From the NCBI GenBank assembly GCA_001791645.1, contig MGFA01000010.1:1-36060 (forward strand): DNA of 36,060 bases, read 5' to 3'. The DNA comes from Candidatus Uhrbacteria bacterium RIFOXYB12_FULL_58_10 (GTDB lineage: Bacteria > Patescibacteriota > Patescibacteriia > UBA9934 > GWF2-40-263). Below the pieces are notes generated by a model, which had not been told where the DNA came from, did no database searches, and saw only the letters and a program-made list of their open reading frames with translations. The number at the start of each line of letters is the position of its first letter. The first letter of the stretch is position 1. Both the position numbers and the translations under genes were made by a program. Below are positions 23,631 through 30,747 of this stretch, piece after piece.

Positions 23631-24464
23631 TTATGATCGAAATTTTTTTAAAATGGCCATGTCTTTTTTTACGCCATCGTCCAACGGCGTCTCGAGAATC
23701 AGATCTAGTTCGCTCAAATTTTTATAGGCGACGATCGCCTGAAATCCCTTGATGCCAATATGGCCTTTCCCCAGGTGCTCGTGACGGTCCTTGCGTCCAT
23801 TGAACTCCACCTTTGAATCGTTGCAGTGCGACGCGATGAGTTTATTTATTCCGATAATCTTGTCGAAGCGCTTGAACGTGACGTCCACGGTCTCTGGCGT
23901 GCGCAGGTCATAGCCCGATGCGAACGCGTGTTGGGTGTCGAAGCAGACGCCGATCTCATCTCCGCGTTCCGTCCCGCCGATAAACGTCGCGATCTCCTCG
24001 AACGAATCCCCCATGACCATGCCCGCGCCCGCAGAAATCTCGATGAGCAACTGACACGATCCGTCATAACCGTCCATGATTCGATTGAGCCCGTCAATCA
24101 CCATCTTAACGCCCGCATCCTGCCCGACGTCCTTCGCGGAACCGGGATGAAACATGACCGCGCGGCATCCAAGCTTCGAGCCGCGTTCCAATTCCCCGCG
24201 AATCACGTCCACGGAACCCTGGCTAATGCGTCTTTCTTTGCTGGCAAGATTGATGAAGTAGGGAGCATGGATATAGGCGCGTTCGATCGCGTGTTCGCGC
24301 ATCGCCGCCTTGAATTTTGAGACGACCTCATCGGTGATCGGCGATGGCTTTCCTCCTTGCGGAGGGCGCGAAAACATCTGAAGGACCTCGCACCCAAGCG
24401 CACCCGCGTTTTTCGGGGCGTTCCAAACTCCTCCTGCCGCAGATACGTGCGCTCCAAATTTCAT
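23631..24464 (-). CDS. nfo: Deoxyribonuclease IV (AP endonuclease, Nfo)
   Basis: 277 aa. A TIM-barrel zinc enzyme that cuts DNA at abasic sites. Metal ligands are visible in YIHAPYFINLAS, MFHPGSA, LIEISAGAG, CFDTQHAFASGYD, SHCNDSK, KDRHEHLGKGHIG and the terminal LETP. I chose the ATG giving MKFGAHVSAAGG, the normal family N-terminus. An ATG 18 nt upstream lies inside the candidate -10 element, so it is unlikely to be transcribed. First gene of the nfo-IMPase-DUF167-microprotein operon. Confidence 0.94.
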   Translation of the reverse strand: MKFGAHVSAAGGVWNAPKNAGALGCEVLQMFSRPPQGGKPSPITDEVVSKFKAAMREHAIERAYIHAPYFINLASKERRISQGSVDVIRGELERGSKLGCRAVMFHPGSAKDVGQDAGVKMVIDGLNRIMDGYDGSCQLLIEISAGAGMVMGDSFEEIATFIGGTERGDEIGVCFDTQHAFASGYDLRTPETVDVTFKRFDKIIGINKLIASHCNDSKVEFNGRKDRHEHLGKGHIGIKGFQAIVAYKNLSELDLILETPLDDGVKKDMAILKKFRS

Positions 24465-24480
24465 ATGGGGCAACCGGTCC

Positions 24481-24509
24481 ATCGTATGCTTGCGCGAGAA
24501 AATATGCAA
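24481..24509 (-). promoter_or_regulatory. Candidate promoter of the nfo operon
   Basis: Minus-strand TTGCAT (24504-24509), 17-nt spacer, TACGAT (24481-24486). The -35 uses the last Ts of the tig terminator tract. Confidence 0.5.
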
Positions 24510-24531
24510 AAAAGAGCGCCACGCGGCGCTC
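24508..24531 (-). terminator. Terminator of tig
   Basis: Minus-strand GAGCGCC-GCGT-GGCGCTC followed by TTTTTT, about 60 nt after the tig stop. Confidence 0.88.
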
Positions 24532-24594
24532 GTCAGCCTATTTATATTTTGGACCGCCTCGATGCCCATCATCTCGACATCGGGTCTCCGGCCG

Positions 24595-25884
24595 CTATTT
24601 CACCATGGCCTCGCGCAGCTTCTCGATCGCCTTGCGGTTCTTGAGCGTGTACTCGACGTACCCGCGGTATTCAGGGTCGTAGATGCGGTCGCGGGCTTCC
24701 TTGTCCTCGTAGCGCTCTGCGATCTGGTCGAGCGATTCTTCCACCTCGGCGTCCGTGATCTCCACGTTTTCATTCTTGACGATCTCCCGCAGGATGAGAG
24801 CGACCTTGATGCGGGTGAGCGCCTGGGGCGTGAATTCGAGCTTGAGTTCCGCGACCGTCTTCTTGATTGACTTCATGTATTCCGGGAATTCCATCCCCTG
24901 CTCCGCTGCTCCTCGCTCGAGCTCGTGGATCATTTTATTGATCTCCTCATTGAGCAAGAGGTCCGGGATGTCGTCGAAGCGGGATTCCTTCGCGAGCGTC
25001 TCGAGGATTTCGCGTTCCTGACGGCTCTTTTCCTCAAGTTCCTTTTCCCCTTGAATATTCTTTTTAAGCAGATCCTTGAGCGTGGCCATGTCCGTTTGGC
25101 CGAGCGCCGAGGCAAACGCATCGTCGAGTTCCGGATGTTCGAGGTTGTAAATTTCCTTCATGGCGACCTCGAACTCAACCGCGCTTCCCGCGAGCATTTT
25201 GCTAGTGTGTTCCTCTGGGAATGTCAGGGTAAAGGATTTTTCCTCTCCCTCCCTCATGCCGACGAGTTGTTCTTTGAAACCAGGCACGTAGTAGGACTCG
25301 GTGAGATAGATCACGTGGTTCGGCGATTGCCCGCCCTCCACTGGCACCCCCGCCTTCTTCATGTTCATGGACACCACGACCTTGTCCGCTTCGGTCGCGA
25401 CCGCGCCGGAAGCGCCGCGCGTTTCTTTGGTTTGCATGCGCTGCAAGTCGGTGAGCGCGAGCTCAATGTCCTTGTTTGTGGCGTCGTGTGGCTTTTTCCC
25501 GACGGTCAGCGCGTGCCAGTCCGCGAGCTTGGAAATCTTCGGCATGAGCGCGACCTCGGCCGTATACACGATGTCGTTGCCCGGCGCGAGCTTTTCAACG
25601 TCGATCTTCGGGCTGCCGACCGTTTCGATTTCATTCGAGGTCACGGCGTCCACGAACGTCTTGCGCACGATCGCCTCGAGCGCCTCCTCGTAGATTTTTT
25701 GTTCTCCGACGCGCGCCTTGACAACCTCAAAGCCGGCTTTTCCAGGACGAAATCCAGGGATGGACGTTTCTTCGCTCATGCGAAGAGCCGCGGCCTCGAG
25801 GAACGGAATCGCGTCATCGTGTGGGACGGTGACGCGGATTTTTAGCGAATTTTTTGGGAGTTGTTCGAATTGTACGTTTACCAT
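24595..25884 (-). CDS. tig: Trigger factor chaperone
   Basis: 429 aa, full length. The ribosome-docking loop GFRPGKA is at 44-50. A central FKBP-type PPIase domain (ADKVVVSMNMKKAG...SYYVPGFKEQLVGMREGEEKSFTLTFPEEH) and a long helical C-domain follow. It binds nascent chains at the ribosome exit. The start codon is 9 nt after the -10 element, so the mRNA is predicted to be leaderless. Confidence 0.95.
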   Translation of the reverse strand: MVNVQFEQLPKNSLKIRVTVPHDDAIPFLEAAALRMSEETSIPGFRPGKAGFEVVKARVGEQKIYEEALEAIVRKTFVDAVTSNEIETVGSPKIDVEKLAPGNDIVYTAEVALMPKISKLADWHALTVGKKPHDATNKDIELALTDLQRMQTKETRGASGAVATEADKVVVSMNMKKAGVPVEGGQSPNHVIYLTESYYVPGFKEQLVGMREGEEKSFTLTFPEEHTSKMLAGSAVEFEVAMKEIYNLEHPELDDAFASALGQTDMATLKDLLKKNIQGEKELEEKSRQEREILETLAKESRFDDIPDLLLNEEINKMIHELERGAAEQGMEFPEYMKSIKKTVAELKLEFTPQALTRIKVALILREIVKNENVEITDAEVEESLDQIAERYEDKEARDRIYDPEYRGYVEYTLKNRKAIEKLREAMVK

Positions 25885-25893
25885 AATGGGGCG

Positions 25894-25922
25894 AGTGTAC
25901 GAAAAATGAGGGTATCCGTCAA
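25894..25922 (-). promoter_or_regulatory. Promoter of tig, predicted leaderless
   Basis: Minus-strand TTGACG (25917-25922), 17-nt spacer, TACACT (25894-25899), then 9 nt to the ATG. No Shine-Dalgarno sequence fits in between. Confidence 0.75.
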
Positions 25923-25939
25923 CCCTGCGATCGTTTGTA

Positions 25940-25972
25940 TAAAGAAAGAGCCGATCCGTGTGACGGATCGGC
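25940..25972 (-). terminator. Terminator of the GHKL ATPase operon
   Basis: Minus-strand GCCGATCCGT-CAC-ACGGATCGGC, then TCTTTCTTT. It lies 22 nt after the stop and 17 nt before the tig -35. Confidence 0.85.
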
Positions 25973-25994
25973 AGCTGCGGTTCTCGCTCCCAGG

Positions 25995-28049
25995 TCAGGA
26001 AGCCTGGGGTCGCGAGATGTGTGCGTAGATCACCCCGGACTCCTGGACCATCTCCTCGACGGAAAGGCCGTGCGAAACGTGATCCACCACGCGCATGGCG
26101 ATCTGCCAGAGCGCGCTTTCAGCCCGCACGACATCCGCCTTTCCATCGAAGAGGGGGTGATCGAGGTTCAGGGTGATCGTGGACGCCTCCTCGCCCGGGG
26201 TCAGGTAGGAAACCTGTCGAAGGGCTTCATGATACCCGCTGTACATGCTGGCCGCCAGCATGTACCGACGTCCGTCGTACACGAACTCGAGGTCGAGCGG
26301 GGACCGTTGCTTGGGACGATCCCGAAGCCCTCGCTCGATCGACACCTTGGCCCACGCGTGGAAGTTCCCCGGATTGTTCCGGTCGAACGCCTCGATTTCC
26401 ACGAACCCTTCCGTGCAACCGGACGCCACGGACGCCCTGTGCGTGCCGTCATGCTCCAGGCGCACGTCGTGCGGTGCCCCGTCACTCTGTTTCTTGGCGA
26501 CTTGGATGACGATGTCTCCCGAGGTGCGGCGCAGCGCGCGCTCGTCGATGGACACGACCACGCGGTCGTTCGTGTCCATCCGGTAGATCGGCTTCGAGAA
26601 TGCGAATGGGATCTCGGGGACGATCCGTACCTTCACCTCGTAGAGCACCTGCGTGGCATCGGCCACGTTCCGCGCCACGAGCGTATAATCGTCGCCGCAG
26701 GCGGTACCAGCGGTGTACGTGCCCTTGGGCCCGCGCTTGGGCGTCATGGTTCCGCCGGAGTCCGAGTCATCCCAGACGACCCGAGTATCGTGATCCGCCT
26801 TGATCTCGATTTCGTATTGGTCGCCGCGCTCGAGCATGATGCTCGTACGGCGTTTGGTGACGCTCACGTGTCTGGTCGGACCGCCCATTGGGATGACGCC
26901 GGTCGCGGACTGGATGACTCCCGCGATGCCGCTCAGGAAGCTGGCGACGTCGCTCGTGACCGTGGGGCGCTCGTTCTTGAGTGCCTCCTGCACGCCTGGG
27001 AGCATTCGCTCGATGAGCGTGACCAGAGCGCCCTCGACGAGCTCCTCGTCTTCGCCTACGTCCGCGTCGAACGCCTCCGAGCTCGTTGACCGGTGGTCAT
27101 TGAGTCCGGTGACCTCGATGTAGCCCGAGAGACGCGGGTCCCAGAACTGGTCGAGCGGCGCGAGCAGCGTGCGGTAGCGCGTGTTGCGGCGCACCAGGCG
27201 GACGAACTCCTGCCAGGTGACGTAGGTACCGAGCGCGCCGATTCGCAGCGCGTCGATGCCGGCTTGACGGTTGGCCACCACGGCCACGTCCCAGGACATG
27301 TCGCCCACGCCCGGCACGCCAAGGGATTCCCCGATGATCGGTTCGCCCTCGATCCTGCGGGCGGCCAGGCGGTGAGACACGTTCTTTTCGTCCGTCACCG
27401 TGATGAAACGGTCGACGTTCGGGGCCAGGCACTCGGCCAGCTCAGCGATGAGCCTTGCAGGAGAGCGATCCTCACGCGTACTCACCATGGGCTTTTTTTT
27501 GTAGGTCTGGCCGTTGTCTGCGCCGAGACCGTGCAGGATGATCCTGGTTCCGGTCGCGCGAACGGGATGGTTTCCCGGCTTCGTGACGACTTCCCACGCG
27601 TCCGTATTCCCGACGCCGGTTCCGAACAGCCATTCCAGGAGCTTTTCTACCGTGACCTTGACGCGGTACAGCGTTCCGGGTTCCGGAACGGTTTCGATGG
27701 TCACGTACCTGCAGTGCCAGATCCAGGACTTGGATCCGGAACCCTTTTGGCCGCGCATCCCGCCCAGCTCGCGCGCGGCCGAGCGGCCGAGCGAGGTGAG
27801 GTAGCGGCGACCCTTCGCGTCCGCGCCGCGGCCCTGGTCCGTCACCTCGACGTTGATTTCGTCTCCGTCGTTCACGTATCGAACGGAGATTTCTGGCGAC
27901 GATCCGTTCACTCGCCAGTCGAGCCCGTTGGAGATGAGCTCCGCGATGGATCGAGGGAAGGAAAGGAAGGAACGAAGGATCTGGAACAGGACGTCGGGGT
28001 CAACGCCCGAACGAACGGCCTCGCGGCCGGAAGTGCTACTAGATTTCAC
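25995..28049 (-). CDS. GHKL-fold ATPase with C-terminal Ig-like region
   Basis: 684 aa, GTG start preceded by GAGGAGG and overlapping the upstream stop as GTGA; the 1107-aa frame in the track is an artefact. GHKL motifs are all present: N-box ELISNGLDW (Glu37, Asn41), G1 DQGRGAD (71-77), and glycine-rich G2 lid GQKGSGSKS (100-108). This puts it near MORC/HSP90/gyrase-B-like ATPases rather than histidine kinases, as there is no phospho-His domain. A transducer-like middle region follows. Around 440-510 there is a beta-rich segment (ERGDQYEIEIKADHDTRVVWDDSD...CGDDYTLVARN) resembling an Ig/PKD fold, then a further beta-rich C-terminus. No membrane helices. Very GC-rich, with 384-aa and 535-aa shadow frames. 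I cannot name the family; ATP-driven clamp behaviour is inferred from the fold. Confidence 0.78.
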   Translation of the reverse strand: MKSSSTSGREAVRSGVDPDVLFQILRSFLSFPRSIAELISNGLDWRVNGSSPEISVRYVNDGDEINVEVTDQGRGADAKGRRYLTSLGRSAARELGGMRGQKGSGSKSWIWHCRYVTIETVPEPGTLYRVKVTVEKLLEWLFGTGVGNTDAWEVVTKPGNHPVRATGTRIILHGLGADNGQTYKKKPMVSTREDRSPARLIAELAECLAPNVDRFITVTDEKNVSHRLAARRIEGEPIIGESLGVPGVGDMSWDVAVVANRQAGIDALRIGALGTYVTWQEFVRLVRRNTRYRTLLAPLDQFWDPRLSGYIEVTGLNDHRSTSSEAFDADVGEDEELVEGALVTLIERMLPGVQEALKNERPTVTSDVASFLSGIAGVIQSATGVIPMGGPTRHVSVTKRRTSIMLERGDQYEIEIKADHDTRVVWDDSDSGGTMTPKRGPKGTYTAGTACGDDYTLVARNVADATQVLYEVKVRIVPEIPFAFSKPIYRMDTNDRVVVSIDERALRRTSGDIVIQVAKKQSDGAPHDVRLEHDGTHRASVASGCTEGFVEIEAFDRNNPGNFHAWAKVSIERGLRDRPKQRSPLDLEFVYDGRRYMLAASMYSGYHEALRQVSYLTPGEEASTITLNLDHPLFDGKADVVRAESALWQIAMRVVDHVSHGLSVEEMVQESGVIYAHISRPQAS

Positions 28050-29485
28050 CTGGTCCTCCTCGCGCGCTGGTTGCGCGCCATGTCGATGTTGGATTTGATG
28101 ATCTGGAAGGCCGCACCGGGACTTTCGTACTTCAGCAGTCCGAACAGGAGGAGCACGGCTTCCTCGAGATCGGGCTTGAGACCGAGGTCGCGCCGCGCAG
28201 CTTGTTTGAGTCCGCCAAGCGCGATGAGCAGCCGGCGGAATGCGGCGAACGCTTCGCGAACGCGTTTTATTTGGTTTGGATCCGGATGTTCTCCGGAGAG
28301 ATCCGGAAATCCGGATGCGCCCAGGCAGTGCTCCAGCCCGTCGATGGTTTCGCCGATGACCATGGGTCGCGAGGAAACTACCGGCGCGGGTTCGGGAGCG
28401 ACTTCGCGTCCGGTCGCGACTGGCGCGAGCTCGTCGAGGAAGGCGCGCAGATGCGACGCGCCCTTTTTGAGCGACCGGAGCAGCTCGAGCAGCTCGGCGG
28501 TTTCCGCGTTCTGTTGTTCCGTCGGTTCGTCGGCCCGTTCCCTTGCGTGGGTCTGCTTCGCGACGGCCGGCAGTTCCGGTTCGTGTTCCGCCTCGGGTTC
28601 CGGTTCGGACGCGATTGCCTCGGTCTTTGGCGTCACCGTCCAGGTCGTCTCGAACTCCGGCCGCATGCGGTCGAAGGCATCGACGAGGTCCGTACGATGA
28701 AGCCGTAGGAAGGAATGCGCGAGCGTCAGGACCGTTTCCATTGGCAGCTTGTTTTTGGTCGGGTCCCACTTGCGCAGGCGGTCCACGGTCGGCTGGTTCA
28801 GTCCGAACACGCTTTGTTTGTCGCTCGCGGCCCTTCGGTCCCCGAGTTCCGCGAAAAGCGTATCGAGCATCTCCCTGAACGATCGGAAGACGAACAGGTC
28901 CTCCGTCGTCATGTCGAACATGTTGCGGGCGATGAGCGCAAGGAAGCAGTCCTCCTGGCACGCGGCCTCGATGAGACCGCGAGTGAGCCCGATGACGAGT
29001 CGAACGAGCTCCTCGCCGCTTGGCAGGAACGATCCTCGGATCCACGGCGACATCCGGTTGTCCGGCACGCCGATCTGGCGCGTGAGGCAGTGGCGGCTGC
29101 CGCTGTACTTTTCCGTCCATGCTACGGCCATTTGTACAAGCTCGCTTCGCGTGACGCCCTGGTCGAAGCGCATGCTGTCGGCGAGTTCCGGATGCCGGCG
29201 AATCGCTTCTCGCTTTGCCTCGAGCACGATCACTTGTTCGAGGTCGATTCCGGTAAGGGACTCGAACTTTCTGGCACGCGCGGTGAACAGCTCGCCGGCA
29301 GGCTCGTCGCCGAGCCATGCGTCGATGTTCTGGATCGCGCCGAACAATTCGTTATTCTGGAGGTACCTCGCGGCCTCGTGCGTACTTACCCCATTGGCGT
29401 CGATCCATGCGCGAAGCACATTGCCGAGCGAGGTTTCCCGCCCGTAGGCAAACGCCTTGTCAAGCAGTTTCCATGATCGGCTCAT
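28046..29485 (-). CDS. Protein with three HTH-like repeats, partner of the GHKL ATPase
   Basis: 479 aa, not recognised as a known family. ATG with GGAGG 4 nt upstream. The N-terminal 270 residues contain three segments with the same helical pattern ending in a Trp/Gly turn: about 22-78 (IQNIDAWLGDEP...FESLTG), 120-170 (DNRMSPWIRGSFLPSGEELV) and 205-260 (QPTVDRLRKWDPTKNKLPME). These look like diverged Cro/XRE-type helix-turn-helix units. An acidic EPEPEAEHEPELP linker follows, then a helical C-terminal domain (about 320-479). It shares a 4-nt GTGA overlap with the GHKL gene, so the two products are made together and probably work together, possibly as DNA reader plus ATPase. This is inference. 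Confidence 0.72.
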   Translation of the reverse strand: MSRSWKLLDKAFAYGRETSLGNVLRAWIDANGVSTHEAARYLQNNELFGAIQNIDAWLGDEPAGELFTARARKFESLTGIDLEQVIVLEAKREAIRRHPELADSMRFDQGVTRSELVQMAVAWTEKYSGSRHCLTRQIGVPDNRMSPWIRGSFLPSGEELVRLVIGLTRGLIEAACQEDCFLALIARNMFDMTTEDLFVFRSFREMLDTLFAELGDRRAASDKQSVFGLNQPTVDRLRKWDPTKNKLPMETVLTLAHSFLRLHRTDLVDAFDRMRPEFETTWTVTPKTEAIASEPEPEAEHEPELPAVAKQTHARERADEPTEQQNAETAELLELLRSLKKGASHLRAFLDELAPVATGREVAPEPAPVVSSRPMVIGETIDGLEHCLGASGFPDLSGEHPDPNQIKRVREAFAAFRRLLIALGGLKQAARRDLGLKPDLEEAVLLLFGLLKYESPGAAFQIIKSNIDMARNQRARRTR

Positions 29486-29562
29486 AGGCCCTCCAAAGTC
29501 TGTTTTTTCGATTGGGAAGCATCATTCCGGCCCGTCATACGTTGGACGGCCAGAAGGGGATG

Positions 29563-29591
29563 ATCCTAACAAGGCAGTGAAGCGGTGTCAA
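29563..29591 (-). promoter_or_regulatory. Promoter of the triple-HTH / GHKL operon
   Basis: Minus-strand TTGACA (29586-29591), 17-nt spacer, TAGGAT (29563-29568). Just downstream (about 29529-29551) is a bulged inverted repeat GGCCGTC/GACGGGCC. The 71-nt leader ends in a Shine-Dalgarno site. Confidence 0.65.
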
Positions 29592-29599
29592 GGAAATAA

Positions 29600-29628
29600 T
29601 TGACATTTGTCGCACAGACACGTAGGGT
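29600..29628 (+). promoter_or_regulatory. Promoter of the winged-helix/coiled-coil gene
   Basis: TTGACA (29600-29605), 17-nt spacer, TAGGGT (29623-29628). Its -35 and that of the divergent operon form TGTCAA-8 nt-TTGACA, so both promoters share one short control region. Confidence 0.7.
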
Positions 29629-29633
29629 CGGAT

Positions 29634-29651
29634 CTTCGGAAATTTCCGAAG
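29634..29651 (+). repeat. Perfect 18-bp palindrome at the predicted +1
   Basis: CTTCGGAAATTTCCGAAG begins 6 nt after the -10 of the plus-strand promoter and ends 12 nt before the first ATG. It is a repressor operator or a 5'-terminal RNA hairpin; an uninterrupted palindrome with no loop favours a protein-binding site. Confidence 0.7.
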
Positions 29652-29663
29652 AAGGAGTTCGTG

Positions 29664-30695
29664 ATGCCGAAGGAGGAACAAGTGATGAACGACCAAACCG
29701 TGCGGCTCGCACAACGAAACGCATGTGCGGCCCTGGCATTGGCGCGGACTTACATCGCCGGCACACGCCGGCCGATTCCGCACGAAGAGTGCGTCCGGAT
29801 CGTGGCGCCGTACGGCACGCAGCCCAACCTGGTGCTGCACCTACTCGAGCGAGAAGGAGTTCTCCCAAGCGACAGCGCGCGGGGGAAGAACCGCGCTCGC
29901 ATCGTCGACCTCGACAGGGGGGTCACGGCCATGGTCAACAAGGTCGTTGTGCGCTTTTGGCCGGATCCGGAGCCGGCGGCGGAAGAGGCGCTCGTACGTC
30001 TCGCGAAGGTTCCAGCCGCGTCGCGGCCCAAGCCGTCGGAGGCCATGCCTGCGGAGCCCTTGGCCACGGAGGTCGTCCCGCGTGTCCGTCGAGCGCGCGC
30101 TCCCAGGGAAGAGCAGGCTCAGAAGCTCTGCGCGCTCCTGATCGAACGCATTGGCGACGCGGAGTTCTCCGTCGCGGACGTGGAACGCGTCTCGGGCCTT
30201 CCGAACAGTACGACCAACGGCTACCTTCGGCGGCTGGTCGCCACCGGCGGCGTCGAGCTCCTGAACGAGGGAGTGGCAAAGAGGGGGACGAAGGGCCGGT
30301 ACCGCGTGCGCATCGCGCCCGCCGCCGCGCCGACCGAGGAACTTTCGGCCCCGGCTTCGGAACCTGCCCAGCAGTCTGTGATCAGGTCGCGCGGGGAGAT
30401 CGAGTCTGGAGTTCGCACGAAGCGCGAGATGCTCGGCCAGATGGATGAGCGAAAGCGGAGATTCGCCGAGCTGGTCTCGCAGGAGCCCGAACGTCGGAGG
30501 AAAGTCGAGGAGGCCCGCCAAATCCTTGCGGAGGCGGAGGCTGTGCTCGCAAGGACCGTCGCCGAGCTAGATGGGCTCGGGGATCGCACGAGCAACGAGC
30601 TGGATGCGGAACGTCTGCGCCAGGACATTGCCGGCGACGAGTACCTTCTCGAAGGCTACGAAGACATTGTCGCGCGCCTGGTCGCGCACCACTGA
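29664..30695 (+). CDS. Winged-helix and coiled-coil protein, possible regulator
   Basis: 343 aa, family not recognised. Two starts are plausible: this ATG (GAAGGAG 6 nt upstream) or the one 21 nt later, which has AGGAGG at better spacing. N-terminal 10-80 is helical. At about 148-216 a winged helix is visible: SVADVERVSGLPNSTTNGYLRRLVATGG then a basic wing (KRGTKGRYRVRI). Residues 245-342 form a charged coiled coil. It is divergent from the triple-HTH/GHKL operon over a palindrome, as a regulator of that operon would be. It ends in a terminator that overlaps its stop. Confidence 0.72.
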   Translation: MPKEEQVMNDQTVRLAQRNACAALALARTYIAGTRRPIPHEECVRIVAPYGTQPNLVLHLLEREGVLPSDSARGKNRARIVDLDRGVTAMVNKVVVRFWPDPEPAAEEALVRLAKVPAASRPKPSEAMPAEPLATEVVPRVRRARAPREEQAQKLCALLIERIGDAEFSVADVERVSGLPNSTTNGYLRRLVATGGVELLNEGVAKRGTKGRYRVRIAPAAAPTEELSAPASEPAQQSVIRSRGEIESGVRTKREMLGQMDERKRRFAELVSQEPERRRKVEEARQILAEAEAVLARTVAELDGLGDRTSNELDAERLRQDIAGDEYLLEGYEDIVARLVAHH

Positions 30696-30717
30696 TCCCA
30701 CCTCGGGATCTTTTTTT
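30694..30717 (+). terminator. Terminator of the winged-helix gene
   Basis: GATCCC-ACCTC-GGGATC followed by TTTTTTT; the stem begins within the stop codon. Confidence 0.85.
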
Positions 30718-30720
30718 CAT

Positions 30721-30747
30721 AAAAAACCCCGACCAGGCGGTCAGGGG
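30721..30747 (-). terminator. Terminator of the 553-aa gene, overlapping its stop
   Basis: Minus-strand CCCCTGACC/GGTCGGGG (one mismatch), then TTTTTT. The stop codon is inside the stem. Confidence 0.85.

Noticed and set aside
25935-28700. 384-aa and 535-aa plus-strand ORFs opposite the GHKL and triple-HTH genes
   Set aside because: Shadow frames of GC-rich coding sequence; the minus frames have clear ATPase motifs and coupled starts.
28050-29318. N-terminal 423 residues of the 1107-aa minus ORF
   Set aside because: Arg/Pro/Ala-rich out-of-frame translation of the 479-aa gene; the real GHKL start is the GTG at 28049 with a ribosome binding site.
29529-29551. Inverted repeat GGCCGTC/GACGGGCC as a strict +1 palindrome
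   Set aside because: It has a bulge and starts about 5 nt past the predicted +1, so it is counted only as a weaker fifth case.
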